A DNA stretch of 64,000 bases from Drosophila miranda (lineage: Eukaryota; Arthropoda; Insecta; Diptera; Drosophilidae). Location of the stretch: assembly GCF_003369915.1 (NCBI RefSeq), contig NC_046676.1, positions 8,649,501 to 8,713,500 of the forward strand, written 5' to 3'. Position 1 is the stretch's first letter, and each line of letters begins with the position of its first letter. The position numbers and the translations under genes were made by a program. Positions 23,947 to 37,520 of the stretch are shown piece after piece. The notes beneath the pieces were generated by a model. It searched no databases. It was not told the DNA's origin and saw nothing but the letters and a program-made list of their open reading frames with translations.

Positions 23947-26900
23947 CACAAACACTGGGAACGCATAACCCTCGCAAAATGTTAAACATATAAGAGAAAG
24001 AACTATAGGTGTAGTACGAGGGTGTATACTTAGAGCAGACGTTTACCGTAATTGCATTGATTGCAGCAGTTAGCTGTAAGCATAGAGTGACCGTCGAGTC
24101 GATAGGAAATTACAAGTACCTCGGACGGCTCCGCTTTTCAGTTTTCTGGGAAAACGGGTTAAGGCCAAAGCGACTCACTGAACATTCCGTAAAGCCTTAG
24201 CAACCATACTATGCCCGTGCCCCTGCCCCTGCCCCAACCATAACGTGTCCACATTTTATTACGCGCTGAAAGAGATAAAGTCGCAAAAAGTTGTACGAGC
24301 ATCCCCTTCCGAAAGGCTTCTCTGCAAAAGGAATAACTAAAAATGAAACCATGACAATACAACAACAAAAAATGACAGCAGCAAAGGGAGCGGGAGAAGA
24401 ACTAGAGGAGGAGGAGGAGGAGAAAACAGCAGCAGCAACAGCGATAGCGGATGCGAAATTGGAACTGCGCCCGACGCCCCCACATGGACTCCCGCCTGAG
24501 GCAATGCGTTTTGGTTTTTCCCAAGGCCAGATTTCAATTAAAATTTATTGTCTGTGCCAAACAGAAGGAGGATAAATTGAATAAAATAGTAAAATGAAAT
24601 GAAATTGTATAAAATGGACCAGCATCCAGCATGGACTGAAAGGGAAAGCGCCCACGAGCTGGCAATAGTTTAGCACTCTTTCCCTACCCGCTAACCCCTA
24701 ACCGCTAAACTGTAACTAAATAGCCGACACTCATCGAACAAAAGGCAGTCCCGCTATTGCACTCTCTCACAGCTCAACACCTCATCTATAAAGCCCCCGC
24801 TCTACTCGAAAGTTCTCCCTGCATGGCCACTGAGCATTTATAAAAAAAAAAAAAAAAAAAACGAAAAATATAAAAAAATACTTGATCCACACATGAGCTG
24901 CTGCGCTGAAAGCAGAGACTGGAAATAGAAATACATTCGAGTGTGTGTGCGCCTGTGAGCACCAACATAACTTTCAAAGCCCTTCGCTCTCTCGCTCTCC
25001 ACCTCTCATACACTATTTCACCAGCCGAGGTGCAGCTGACTAAGCGACTACATCATTCACACTCTCCTCCACCTCGCCCGCGCGGGCAGCTTGATTTCAA
25101 TGAGTTTCAATCCATAATGGCAACGCTTCGGTTTCACTTTGCACTTTTCTGTTAAAAGCAGTAATTACGCTCTCTGCAACACCTCCTCCGCACCGTCCCG
25201 TGCAACGACACATGCACACACATCCTGTTGCCCATGTGTCTAGTTGGCAAATTTGACACTTTTGTCATAATTTTGTATAGCCTGCAAACGCAGCTATGGT
25301 GCAGAGAGAGAAATCAGAGCATTAAATGAAAGCACTCACCTTTTCTGAGTATACCTTGGGCACCAGGCGCTCTCTTTCAATACCAAACGAAGGCAAGATC
25401 GCCACCAAGCCGAGGCTGGCAATCGTGTCTGATCACGAAGAGAAGCTTAGACTAGAGTCCATCGTGCGGGCAAACAGTCAGAGCATATTTTCTTGTAGTG
25501 CAAGTCTAGTGAGCCCTTTGCAGTCCTTTCCTCTCACTCCCGCCTGGTCGTTGCTATTTTTGTTCTTCCTGTTGCTGTCGAGGCACACAGCCACAGCGGC
25601 TGCACTCGTGTGTGTGTGTGTGGGCGAGAGTTTTGCAATTAGCCCCATAGTCTGACAATTGATGGCGAGGGCAGAGGATGAACAAGTGATGGAGAGGAGA
25701 ACAACAACACTCTTGCTGTTGTCTCCCCCACAGACAGGCACCGACAAGCACGGACATGCCTGTCCCCCGCACATGGTTTGATTTGACTTTTATGGTTTTT
25801 AATTGGTTTTTAATATGAACAACAATTACGAGTAACTGGCAGCCGGCAGCCGGCAGCCAGGGCGAGAGCAACCCATACACCAGGCTATCATCTGGACAAT
25901 TTTAAAGCTTCAGAACTCTCTGTTTGACATCTGCTTTGACATCTTATTCCAGTTCCAGTGGCGGCGATGAAGTCCTCTAGCGGGCCATAAAAACTGGTTG
26001 ATTTATGTATGCTAGAGCAGTGAGGATTGACATGAAAAGCATATTAAATGCAATAAATTCACTTAGCGGCAACATGGGGCACCAGCAAGCGCACACACAG
26101 TGGCAACATCTCGTTTCTGTCTCTGCCTCTGCCTCTGCACCCCTCACTGACTCTGTGTTTGTGTAGAGAAGGAGACTCGCTGACACGAAACGTTGCCTGC
26201 TATAAATGCAATTTCTCACGACAATGTTGCCACGTTGCAAGCAGCAAGCATGCTTCAAATAAACAAGCAACAAAGGGAGGCGTGGCACAGGTGAAATGAA
26301 ATTGTTGCTGTTCCCGCTCTGTTGCACTCCCCCTGCGCCGCACCGGTCTGCTCTCTCCGTCCAATTATCGGCGCATAAAGTGAAAAGTGCAGCAGGAGCA
26401 GCAGCCACGGCAGCGGCACAATAAACAAGAATAACAGAAGCAGGGGAAAAAGCAGGGACATATGGTGAAGAGCGACAGAGAGCTTGGGACAAAGAGAAAG
26501 AGGGTTACACCCATACAACAGAGCAGAGAACAAAACGCCCTATCGATTTAATTAATTTTTCCTTCCCTTTGAACTGGCAGCAGGTTCCGAAAACTGACTG
26601 ACTGACTGACTGACTGACTGACTGCAAACTGATGCACCGGTGGATTGCTAACAACCTACTTTCCAGGCTTCAAAGTGCCTCAATTGAAGTTGGCTGGAAA
26701 CGTTACTGGAAAACCAACATTTGATGTGAAAGTTTAAAGAATTTTTCTAACTTAAATAAAGCATCTTTTAAAGCATTTCTTGAGAGCAGCTACGGAGAGA
26801 GAGAGATTTTTTGTTAAAAGAAAACTGTTTACTGTACTTTCTTTCTATTTCTGTTTAAGATTATTGCCAAAAATATCTGGATTTCCCATCGCTCACATTA

Positions 26901-29900
26901 TTTTCCACCTGTGAACATTATATAAATGTTCTCAAGTTAAAGCAAACAAGAAAAGGGACAACACACACGATATTAATAATCAATTCCGACCTCAATCAAT
27001 CAGCAATCATTCAGTCAGCAAAGCTCATTGACAGCTCCGCCCTGTCCTTCTCTCTCTGCTTTCTGCTCTCTTCCTCTGCACTCCCTCATTAGCCTTCATG
27101 AGTCAGCAGCAACGGCGACCGCGACTCAGACGCATTCGCACGTGTCCTCCGCAGTTGTCGCTCTCTTGGTCATGGCATGCCTGACAGCCATTGCGAAGGA
27201 GGAGGAGGGAAAGCAATAGAGAAGGAGCTGCAGTGGGTGGAGAGGAAACCGTAAAGTAGAAGCAGAAGTGGATGGAAAGAAAGCCGTAGAGAAGGAGCAA
27301 AAGGGGGTAGACAGGGAGAAGGATGTGGAGCTTTTTTATTAGTGGCCTACTTTACCTGGCCGCTACCCCCACGCTACAAAAATGTCCATAATTGACAGCC
27401 CGTTAGCGGAAGGCCCCAACCATGCTGGAAATTATTCAGGAAATGAGTGCATAGAGTGAATTCATTTGATTGCTCAATGGACAAATCGGTTAACCATGTA
27501 TATTCCCGTCGATTGAAGGCATAACCTTGATCGGACGGACTTGGGCACTTCCTTTGATAGTTTCAAGCATTCCGTGTGTCCTTTCTTCCTCTCAAAGCTT
27601 TTCGTAATGGCCAATTCGATGGCTATGAATGTGCCGGAATCGTAAAAAAGATTAGATTCAACAGACAATTACCCGAAGCCGCGTCCCGAAACACTCGTAT
27701 ATCAATGACTTCCGTCAAACCTTTTCAGCTCTCGCTGCGGGGATTCTTTATCGATTTTGTAAACCATTTAGATCTGTTCGCCACACCATTAAATATGCAT
27801 TCGATGAGCCATCACAGCCCATCTGCAGTTGACCCAAAAAGCCTGCCCCAGAGGTACTCTGTCTGAAGAGGTCTGGGGCCAGGCACAAACAAAATGCACG
27901 AATCATTGGGCTGTTCGAATTTTACTCGCAAATGCTGAGCACGGCGCACGGGACATGGCACACGGAAAATGCATCTGCATTTGGCTGCCCAAAAGTTGGG
28001 GCTCATTAATAATGCAGCCCGCATATGTGCATATGAATGGCCACACTGGTCCCACCTTCCTCTTCCGGCTGGCCACACCAACTTCCCAAACTTCCCAAAA
28101 ACTTCCGCTTCCGCTGGCGCACTGGCGCCGCCACCGCTACGACGATGATGGCCCGTGAAAATGAGCTCCGACGTTCATTGCACATTATGGCCCATGTCCT
28201 GTTTGCCAGCCACCCTTCTGCCTTGCATAATTATGGGGAGGTGGCTGCATTTTAAGGAGCTCCAACACTCTTACCCACCATCGAAGTTAATAAACAATTT
28301 GCACTCCTTATGGCGACTGGGGCCGCTCTGGCAGGCGCATTATTCGTTAATTACTTTTTAATTGCACTGGCAATAGCTCGGGTTCCTTCGAAATTTTTTG
28401 GTCTCTACGGCCTTGAGTACGTACACTTATTGTTGCTCCTTACATACGTACATACGAGTATTCTCGCCATTTTGGGCCGTGTTTTTCTAAGGCTTCCCGT
28501 TGCGTCATAGGCGTATCCACTTTGCATGTCGTCTCTCCCTCCCGCATCGACCCCAGGGGGTGGGGCTAACTAAATTAAATTACTTGCCTTTTAGAGCGAT
28601 TGTCACGATGAGTCATGGCTAAAAGTGTGCAAAGTATCCTCTGCCTCTCACGTTCTGTCCCACTTTTTTCGGGGGAATGACGAAGGTTTCGTTGATTGTC
28701 GGGTTGCTACCTGAATTTTGAGTTATTTCCAAGAAGACGTGGGCACATATGAGGCTTCTAGTTTTGTTTTCCTCTCGAGAGCGGGAGGGCAAAAATTATT
28801 TTGTAAGCTAAAACTTTTTCATAACTTTTGAGTCCATGTTGTATAAGTTATTTAGGCCATCAAATGGTTCTCATTTAAGTTCTCATCTTGGAAATCTGTT
28901 GCATGGTGTGCCACAAATCTCTTTTAAAATGTGAAATCAATCCAACAGCATAAGTCCATTTCCACACAAATGTTATGAGTGAATACTGCCCCACAAGCTC
29001 CTTCTGGCCAATTTCCATTCGCACAAAGCGTTCCCCATTCAACTCTTTATGTATAAAGGATATATTTAAGCTGTTAACAAATGTCCGGACTACGTGCTAG
29101 CAATACTTAAGAGAAAGATCACAAGAAAACGTTGCCTGCTTCCGGGCCAACTACAAATGCGAGTACATGCTCGTACAAGTGCAAAAACTTGGAACACAAT
29201 CACGCAGCAACCCACAAATCTCTACCGAGAGAATGGTAGCTGTCCGTCCCTTCGAATCCTCGCCGTCTCTTCGGGCACTTTTTACATTTCGTCACGTCAG
29301 AGAGGAGCTGTCAATGCTGTTGTTCTCATCCTCCTCCTGCAATGGGTCTTGTCCTGCTGGTCCATACTGATTGACGGATGGGCTCTGGCTCTGGCTCTGG
29401 ACTGTTGGCCTGCTGGCAATTGGGGGCAATTTGTAGGCGATGGGCAGCTGAGGCGCCAGCGAGACAATTGCCTGGCTCCGACTATTCCTCCCAAATGGCT
29501 TGGCACCGTTCGTTTCCAGATAGAATTTCCCCCGCAGCCTGTGAAAAGAATAATGTTGGGTTAGCTTGAGAGTATAGTTCGGTATTCGGCAGCTCTCTTG
29601 CCTGGGATCTGCGCCCATGCCCATGAAGGCCAGGCCGTTTCCTCCGTCCCGGCAGACGCCAAATGTCACCGAGGGCTCACATCGCTTGGCCGGAAAGCCC
29701 CGCGGCTGGGCTATGCTCTCCACAAAGTACTCCCAGGCGCGCTGGTGACTGCAGCCAACTGTGAAGAGGACAAAATGGATTGAATATTCGGCCACGTTGT
29801 TCCAAAACACTCCTCCACTCACTTAATATGCCCAGCCAGCGATTATTGGCAATCTCCTGGCGGGCACATCCAGGCTGCAGTGGCCTTCCTCCATTTGGAT

Positions 29901-32900
29901 AGAAGTCCGCATGACCCATGGCCGTGGGATTGCCCAGGATCCCGCCATCCGTGTGTATGACATCCACGAATCTGGCATCGCTCGGACTGAGACGACGGTT
30001 GGAGCTGTTGCCCTCGAACAGGGGCAGGGCCGGATCGAGGGCCGTTATTCTGGGCAGCTTGATGCCCCATTCCTGCAGCTGCTTGCCCGCGAATCCGGCC
30101 ACCTCGGCGCCCAGGCTGAAGCCAATCAGGTGGATGTGTTTCGCAGAATAGCCACGCCCCACGAGGTAACGCAGGAATCGCGCAATATAGCGAGCCGTGA
30201 TAGGCAGGTTCTCCACGGAATTCGAGTACCACGGCACCGCTGTCATCGCGCTCCAGTCGATGAGAATGACATTATGGTTGCCCCGCCGTAGGAAGGCTGC
30301 AAGAGACCAGCATATGGATATGCAAATTGACCGTAGAGGAACCCCTTCTCTCCGCCATATCGCTTACCATCCTTCAGCTCCTGGCTGCTCTGTCGCTCTC
30401 CGGTGGCCGACTCTGAGAATCCGTGCAGGTAGATAGCCAGCGGGTAATTGAAATTGAAATTGCTCTGCGCCAGGCGGCCATCGTCGTTCAGGTGGAGCAG
30501 CTGGGCCGTGTGGCGGTTCCGTCTGAAATGGCATTATCCTCTAGATTCTCCTATCACTTTAGCATTCATGAGCTGCTAAGACTTACCTGGTATACAGCAT
30601 AAACTTGATGTCCTCGCGCTCTCTGATCCCGCAGCAGTTGGCGCAGGATCCACGCGGGGCAGCGCTGTAGAAAATGGGCGAACCGGCTAAAGGACAGAAA
30701 GGTACATATCGTAGTCGTAGATTGTGTAACAGGGAAATCGATCAGCGACTACAACTTTTGGCGGAAGTGAAATGGTTGTCAAAAAGTAAAGGCGAGCAAA
30801 TTAATTTGGAGCCACAAATACACAGCTAATTGATTCATTGCTTCATTAACTGGCCGAAACGCCAACGCCAGGTAGCCGTAACAATAACCAGCAGAAATAA
30901 CAAAACTACAAAGAAAACGAAACTGGCCCAAACGAAAACCCACTTGGCCCTGAACTTGAATGAAACGGCGTCGAGTGCGGTGGGGTGGGCTGCGGCGTGG
31001 AAAAGTATTCGGTTGTATGGATAGCAACAATAACAACCATAAAAGTACAAGAAGCAGCGGCAACAACAACGCGCGCGGCACGTGACGCATACGCCGCGTG
31101 TTACGCAGTCGATAAAATCAACAAGAGTAGAGGTAAAAGAAGCAAAAACAAGTTTGAATTTCCATATCGATATTCACGCTGCCACAAGGCGTTCGATTGG
31201 GTGGAGGTGGAGGCGTCTACTGCCACTGGGTCAACTGATGGCGATGTGATGTCAATGACGCTGCTGCTGCTGCTGCAGCTGCTTCTTCGTTTTCGCACTG
31301 TTTGTTTTGCTACACATATTTTGGGGGCTGCGAGAAGTTCGAATCGTATCGAAACGAAACGGATGCCACATTTGATTAGATGCCAAGCGACAATGCTGAT
31401 GGGATATGACCTTAGCCAATGCCACATTCATTTGCAATTCTGGCCACTTATCACCTTCCGTTTTTGCTCGACAGCGCTAACCGTATTTGAAGTATATCAG
31501 CTACTGAATGAACATTGCATTCGAAATTCCAATTACAGTTACAGTTAAATTATTCTGCTCTCTGTCAAGTTCGAATTTTCGGAGACGCTTTCGATCGTTT
31601 ATCTATCTCTGTCCGCAACTATCTCTGTCCTTCCTACTGCCACTGCCTTTGCTTGCCGCTCTTTCTGCATTGAGAGAGCGGGTCAAGGAGAACGAGAGCG
31701 AGAGCAAACCGTTGCATTTCCCGAAGCTCTTGAAGCGTATGCCAAATTCGTTTCTCTTTTACGTGCACATCTTCTGCTATTTAGACATAATCCAAATTTT
31801 ATGTATGTAGCTTAAATATCTTTTATTTATGTAGATTAGCTGCCCAGTTTCGCTGCAGAGCGGAAGAGCTTTTTGTCGCGTTTTATTTATGGGGAATGCT
31901 CGTTATTGTTTTAACCATTTGTTTTTTTGTTGTTTTTTTTTTCATTTTCTCTGTTTTGTTTTGTTTCTTTGCTTTGTTTCCATGTCGTTTGCGACGTCAT
32001 GCCGTGCATTTAATTTGTATTTCTTTTTTAATTATCACGCTGCCGACTTTAATGTAAATATACGTTTGGCCAGCAGTTAATTAGCGGCTATACACGATTG
32101 TGATTGTGATTTTTGTGTTGGCTGGTATTCAGAACTTTAGTGAGTTTTTGAGCCGGCTTTATGGTTCTAGATATGATTCCTCCAAATGGTGGCATTGAAA
32201 AGTTGTGAAATGTCTTCCACTTTTAAACATGATGAACCAAATTACTGAGTAACGATGATATTCAGGAAGAATAAAGTGTATGCAAATATCCGCATTCGAT
32301 CACTCGGAGGTTTCAAGCTTCCATTCGTTTTCCCTTCGCCTTAGATCGGTTAGGGTCAAGGGAGGCACGGCATTGTGCTAAAGAGAGGGCCAGAACTTAA
32401 GCTCCTCTGCCTACAGTTAGTAAGTGCTTTGGACATCCATGGCTTACTCCCTCCCCTTATGCGACCTTCTTTCATGGCTGAATGGGGGCTCCGCCCCGAC
32501 CTGCCCCAATGCAAGTCAAACATTGGCGAGAGCCAACAATTGAATCGTTTGAGAGTGCGCGTATCAACAAAGACATCAACTTGTTTAAACATGTCCACTA
32601 CCCCGCCTCCGCTCCCCTGATTTACAAGCCGTTCCACCTTGAACTTATGCACAGAGATGTGTTGTTCGGTCCCCTTGTCCCCTGCTCCCCCATGTGGCAG
32701 ATACCACACGATTTCCCAGCTGACATTGGGGCAGCAGAATCAATGCTAATAGTAGAAGCCGCACAACAGCGGGCTCCTATTTCCATATTTGAGTGCGATA
32801 GGGCGCGGCGTTGCGAGGGGAGGAGGCGTTAACTTACCCAGCAGAAATGTGAACACATTGCACAATGTCGAGGTGGCTGGCAGAACCATAATAACTACTG

Positions 32901-35900
32901 CAAATATACGTCTACCGTTCAATGAACCCTTTTCCTTCAGATTCGATTTCAATTTTAATTCACTTTTGAGGCTTTAGAATAAACATTAAGTGTGACTTCC
33001 GCATTTGAGTTTTTGGCCGTTTTTTAATGGGCTACGATCGCGATAGAGACGCGCCAAAACACTTTCGAGATCGAAAATCGATAACGAAAGCAATAACAGC
33101 GACAACGGCTATGACGACTACGACTACAACGAAGCTCTGTTCTGGCCGAGCGGCGAAGACGGACTGAGCACGACGAACGGCCCGATTCGGCCAGGTAGAC
33201 TCGCCTGGTCCCGTCCCCCTAGAAAAGCTCTGCCGCTAATCGGCCCTCTGTCGCGACTTCTGCTGCCGCTGTGCTGCTCCTCGGAGAAACAGAATTCGCA
33301 CGGCCCTAAGCAAAAGACTGAGGCAACAAACTCAGCTCGGCTGTGGGCCTGAATGTTCCGTATTTAAATGAGTTAAATCAGGCATGCAGGCCAGGGCACT
33401 GTCTGGGTTCGTAAAAAGTTTTTAATTTCCTGATTGTCGCGCGCCCAGCGCCCACACCCACGCCCTGAGGGGCATACGCAATGAGCCCGCCAAAAGATCA
33501 CCTGGGTGGTCGCATCTGGCATCAGGCATCAAGCATCAAGCATCACCTGGCAAAGTTCAGCCGACAGCCCGCTCACCTTGACCAGATGATGTCGACTTTC
33601 CGTTTCAATACACTTATCGCCTTTCGATCCGACATCAGGCTTAAGCGGTTCTGACCCATCCTCAGTGGATCGGAGCCACGTCTTGTGTATCTCTTGTCTG
33701 TGCGGGTCAATTAGTGTGGCGCTGAGATCTACATTAATCAGACGAAGGGTACCCTTCTTTTCTTTAAAAAGAGGATTAGTGACTTCATTAGACAGTTGGT
33801 CACTTTGGCAAGAAACCATCTTTTGGCGCAGTACATTTAAATCTGAGAGGATCTATCTGCTTATGCTCTTTGGGTGGAGAAGGAGAAGGGTATCCGTTAT
33901 TCTAATTGAGTCTCATCTGATTGCGGGCGTGCAATTTCGCGGCTATTTCGTCATTGTCTCTACTTTAGATATTGATGTTGTGTGCCCTGAACCGTGAATT
34001 TAGATGGGAAGAAGTAAAACCTTGCGTAAAGATTCTTGGTACATCTGCGGTTGATTGGCAATCTAACAGTTGATTGATTTGCCATTGCTTTCATAATCGG
34101 CGGATAGCTAACCAGCAATTAAATCTCTTACATACATGTATATGCATTTCCACAATGAGCCAATTAGTTGGCAAAGACCTTCGCAGTCAAACAACTCGCA
34201 CGATTTATGCAGCGCCGCTACGACATTGAGAAGCCATCAAGTGCAAGGGCCAACCCACGCCGCCCACTTCAGCCAAGCGGAACCGCCAGGTGTTTGGGTT
34301 CTACCCATGTTCTAATCTAACCCCAAGAGCGAGCCCATTAGCCACACTCGAAGTCGGAGTGGTGTAAAATGGAAATTGAAATTGAAATTGAAAATCTGAA
34401 ACTCGTCGAACCACTTTGGACCTGGGAAAAATAGCTTTACAACTTCCTTGTGACTCGTGCCTTGGAAAGTTCACGTCGCACAATTCAGATTTTTATTTTC
34501 ATTTACAGTAAGGCCCAGACAGACATAATGGAAGCCCCAAAAATAGCCAAAAGGCTATTAATATCTCGATACTTAAGATGTTATAAAGTAGTCCATTCAA
34601 TCAGCGCCTTAAAAAAGCTGCTGAATCACAAAATTAATGACGGCGGGATGGGCAACAATGGGCAATTCTTGAGAGATTAAATATATGATCAATAAAATAT
34701 ATGTTCGGCCTCAGGTCGAACACCCAAGCTGACCTCAGAAGGCGTCTGCGGCGAGAGGGACAAAGCGAATCGAGTTGATAATCGATTTGCATAAAGATTC
34801 ATTCGCCACACAAAAACAGACCTACAGTTAGCCAACGCGAAGATTGCAATCGATTTCCCATCGATTTCGAAAAATTTCATTTTTATGGGTCGATGGGTTG
34901 GAATTTCTGCCGGTGGTGGTGATCTTTATGGGCATGTCAGACGGCTTCCGGATGCGGCCTTCAATAGTTAGTTGCCGCTTGGCTGCCATCGTTTACAGCT
35001 GAGCAGCTGTCAAATGAGTTGTCGTCACACCGAGAGCCAAGACCAATAAATGTCTGGGGTGTTTGGTCAATTAATTATACCCCTTAAATGAAGAGCTGGA
35101 TGGGGTATATTAGTGGCAAAGATGCGGATGAAGATCTTGGGATTTGGCCAGTCTGAACGTCGCATACTTTCAAGCTCTCACCAAAGAGTTCCCTTGCATA
35201 CTTATAGGAAATCAATTCACTCAAGCAATTTCCCTCTCGTGTTTGCAGGACAAATTGCTGAGCAAGCTTGAGGAGGAGAGCGAACCGGATCCGCCTACCT
35301 CCCAGGAGGACGAGTGCGTGATCTGCATCAATGCCAGGGCCACCATGCAGACCTCGCCGTGCGGCCACCGCGTCGTCTGCCGCCGCTGCTTCGTGAAGAC
35401 TATACAGAGCGCGGTGGCGCAACGACTGTTGCCCCTGCGCTGTGTGATCTGCAGGGCTCGGGTGAACCGACTGACCTCCTCGTCGGGCACCTGGCGCATC
35501 CAGGAGTCGGCCAGCAGCTACTCGATGGGCGCCAAGAGCTGGTCCTCGGCTGGCGTGGCCGCTGGCGGGGTGGTGGCCTCCGCCAGCTCCTATTCCATGA
35601 ACGATGCACACAGTGGACACCACACGTTCCGCCACCAGCCCACGCTGCACAAGGCGGCGACGGTGGGGCGACATCATCAGGCGGTGCGTGGGACGCGCGG
35701 CCGTGTAGTGTCCCAGTCCGACAGCCTCTACTCGATGAGCTCGACAGGATCGGCGGGGTCGTCTCTCTCCGGATACTCGCACTACTCCAAGACGTCTTCC
35801 ATATCGAGCAGCGGCCCCTGCTCTCCAGGCTCGGCAGCGGCCTCCAGCTCCCATCACCTGGCCCCGCCTTCGCCCGCCACCCACCATCACCCGCATCATC

Positions 35901-37520
35901 ATCACCACAGAGATCCCCATCACGCCCATCCCACATCCCCCACGCCCTCTGGCTCTTCGGGCAGTTCCCTCTCCCCGCGCGATAATGGAAGTCACTCCCA
36001 CCATGGTGGCTGTCCCAGCGGCTGCTCGGGAGCTGTGCCCCGCAAGCCCCTCCACACGCTGAGCAACTGCATCACATCCACATCCGCATCTTCTTCGAGT
36101 GGCAGTGGCAGTAGTGGGGGTAGCGGTAGCAGCAATGGTAGCGGCACCATGACGCCCATGCACACCTATCCGGGTCGGAGGCACGTTAAGAATCGTCTGC
36201 TGGACATCCAGAACCGCCTGCCGCCCATCAAGGAGCTCCGCAGTCCGGCCAAGGTGCCACACCCCTCGCCGGTACACGTCAGCAATCCCAGGTTTCGGTG
36301 AGTCCTCATCCTCCTCTCGGTGGGTCATCGTCTCTCATCTCACACCACTTCACCACTTCCTTTCAGGTATGCCTCCTACACAAAGTCCAGTACCCACGAG
36401 CTGGCCCCACTGCTGCGGGAGGGGGCATCACCGCCTCCTCCACGTCGTCCCAGCCCCATGAACATCCAGCTAAGTTGCACCACCCTGGCCCCGCCACCGC
36501 TGAAGGCGGGTGGCGCCAAGATATGCCCTGTGACCCCGAAGAACGCGCTGCCAAAGAGCGCCTATGTGATGCCCAAGGAAAAGAAGATAGAAAAGCCCCA
36601 GGCAGCAGGCGGCTGCAAGGGTGCTGGTGCTGCTGGCCCATCTAAGGCATCGATTCAGGGATCAGGTAGCACATCCAAGACTGGGACATCTTCAGGGGAA
36701 GGCACGGGCCCTGGCTCTGGCTCTGGCTCTGGCTCGGGGACATCCGCATCCAGTAATCCCAAGCCAGTTTCTTCCAGCTCTTCCAATCGCAGCTTTCCGC
36801 TCTTCTCCGCCGGCAGCAATCAGAGTAGGTTTTCAATTTCCCAACCCCAGCCGTAGAGATTCCGGCGGAGATCCGTCGGAGATTAATCCTTTTCCAATTG
36901 GTTGCAGGAGAACGGGCTGACAATAAAAAGAACGAGTCTGTGGAGCGCAAGAAGAAGGAGGAGAAGCTCAAGCTAAAGGCAGAGAAGGAGGCCCGGAAGG
37001 TGAGTGCGGTATGTCCCCATCCTTTACCAGTCTACCCTGCATTGTTCCGGAGATTCATTGTTATCCCCATTCGACCCCTGACCCCGCTTTGGCAGTTTTT
37101 CCATTGCATTGTTTGTAATTGGCCTCGTTCCCCTTTTTGTTTTTGCTTCGCCAAAGTTTTTCATTAATCGCGTGGGTGGAGAGTGGAAATGCAGGAAATG
37201 GGGAAGGAGAAAGGGGAGGGGATTTCATCGTCTTTTGTGCATAAATTCCAAAAGGGGGAGAGGAGGCTGCTCATAATTCCGATTTCTTCTTTATGCTTTC
37301 CAGTGCATTCAAATAAAGTTATAGCCAACAAACCTCCCCCGACCCCACACGCACCATCCAATCTCAACTGAATTTCTCATAAGAATTGTGCTTTTTGCAG
37401 GAGGAGAAGCGGCTGGCCAAGGAGGAGGAGCGGTTGGCCAAGCTGCACGCCAAGGAGGAGAAGAAGCGCGGCAAGAAGGAGGCCAAGGAGCTGCTATTGG
37501 CCAACGACATCAAGAAGTAA
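20282..37520 (+). CDS. RING-finger (C3HC4) protein with Ser/His-rich middle and Lys/Glu-rich tail
   Basis: Five coding exons join in frame: 20282-20431, 35249-36297, 36367-36824, 36908-36999 and 37401-37520, giving 622 residues. The first exon (MPFGRKSPLEALALPG...) ends in phase 0 at a GTAAGT donor and joins a TTTGCAG acceptor 14.8 kb away. The RING finger (about residues 64-113) has the pattern C-x2-C-x11-C-x-H-x3-C-x2-C-x17-C-x2-C, which predicts E3 ubiquitin ligase activity. A long Ser/Gly/His low-complexity region follows, including a GSGSGS stretch, then a basic and acidic C-terminal helix rich in Lys, Glu and Ala that is likely coiled coil. I do not recognise the gene by name. The alternative frame that opens 35 codons upstream of exon 2 is intron read-through. 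Two AATAAA signals follow at 38,160 and 38,836. Confidence 0.8.
23916..23944 (+). repeat. 29-base pure C tract
   Basis: Twenty-nine consecutive C residues lie in the RING-gene intron. Such a run can form an i-motif on this strand and a G-quadruplex on the other. Its exact length may be affected by sequencing slippage. Confidence 0.8.
26593..26624 (+). repeat. ACTG tetranucleotide repeat, 8 units
   Basis: Eight perfect ACTG units with no interruptions, in the RING-gene intron. Confidence 0.95.
29292..32952 (-). CDS. CG6472: secreted pancreatic-type triacylglycerol lipase (CG6472-like)
   Basis: Six exons join in frame: 32952-32838, 30686-30587, 30522-30368, 30296-29823, 29758-29602 and 29538-29292, giving 415 residues. 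After a basic start comes a hydrophobic segment (RRIFAVVIMVLPATSTLC) that serves as signal peptide or anchor. The lipase fold carries the GFSLG nucleophile elbow (Ser), the Asp in ITALDPALP and the His in GCSHQRA, so the catalytic triad looks intact. YLHGFSES gives the oxyanion-side loop. The enzyme should hydrolyse lipid esters outside the cell; the substrate is unknown. The last intron (29,539-29,601) has a GC donor (AG|GCAAGA) instead of GT. The C-terminal tail is Gln/Ser/Pro-rich and probably disordered. The gene lies on the opposite strand inside intron 1 of the RING-finger gene. The similarity to melanogaster CG6472 is strong. Confidence 0.9.
32953..35248. other. lipase upstream region
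   Basis: This holds the lipase promoter and the last part of the RING-gene intron. Several ATCGATA-like words lie at 33,050-33,090 and the region 33,100-33,330 is GC-rich with CG dinucleotides. I see no TATA box at a convincing position and no exon. Confidence 0.4.

Larger units (their letters stand above)
20432..35248 (+). other. 14.8-kb intron 1 of the RING gene
   Basis: The intron starts GTAAGT and ends TTTGCAG. Apart from the antisense lipase gene (29,292-32,952) I see no exon in it. It holds a short ATACCC...GGGTAT hairpin near 20,675-20,698, a 29-C tract (23,916-23,944), an A tract (24,840-24,860), an ACTG octamer repeat (26,593-26,624) and several CA and CT repeats. Long first introns of this kind often carry enhancers, but none can be named here. 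Confidence 0.7.

Noticed and set aside
35144-35248. Alternative start MASLNVAYF for the RING protein
   Set aside because: The frame runs through a good TTTGCAG acceptor, and the first exon at 20,282 joins at that acceptor in exact phase.
35084-36328. A 414-codon open frame on the minus strand
   Set aside because: It lies antisense to the large RING-gene exon. Its Arg/Gly/Ala-rich composition is the mirror of the GC-rich Ser/His coding sequence, with no family similarity.
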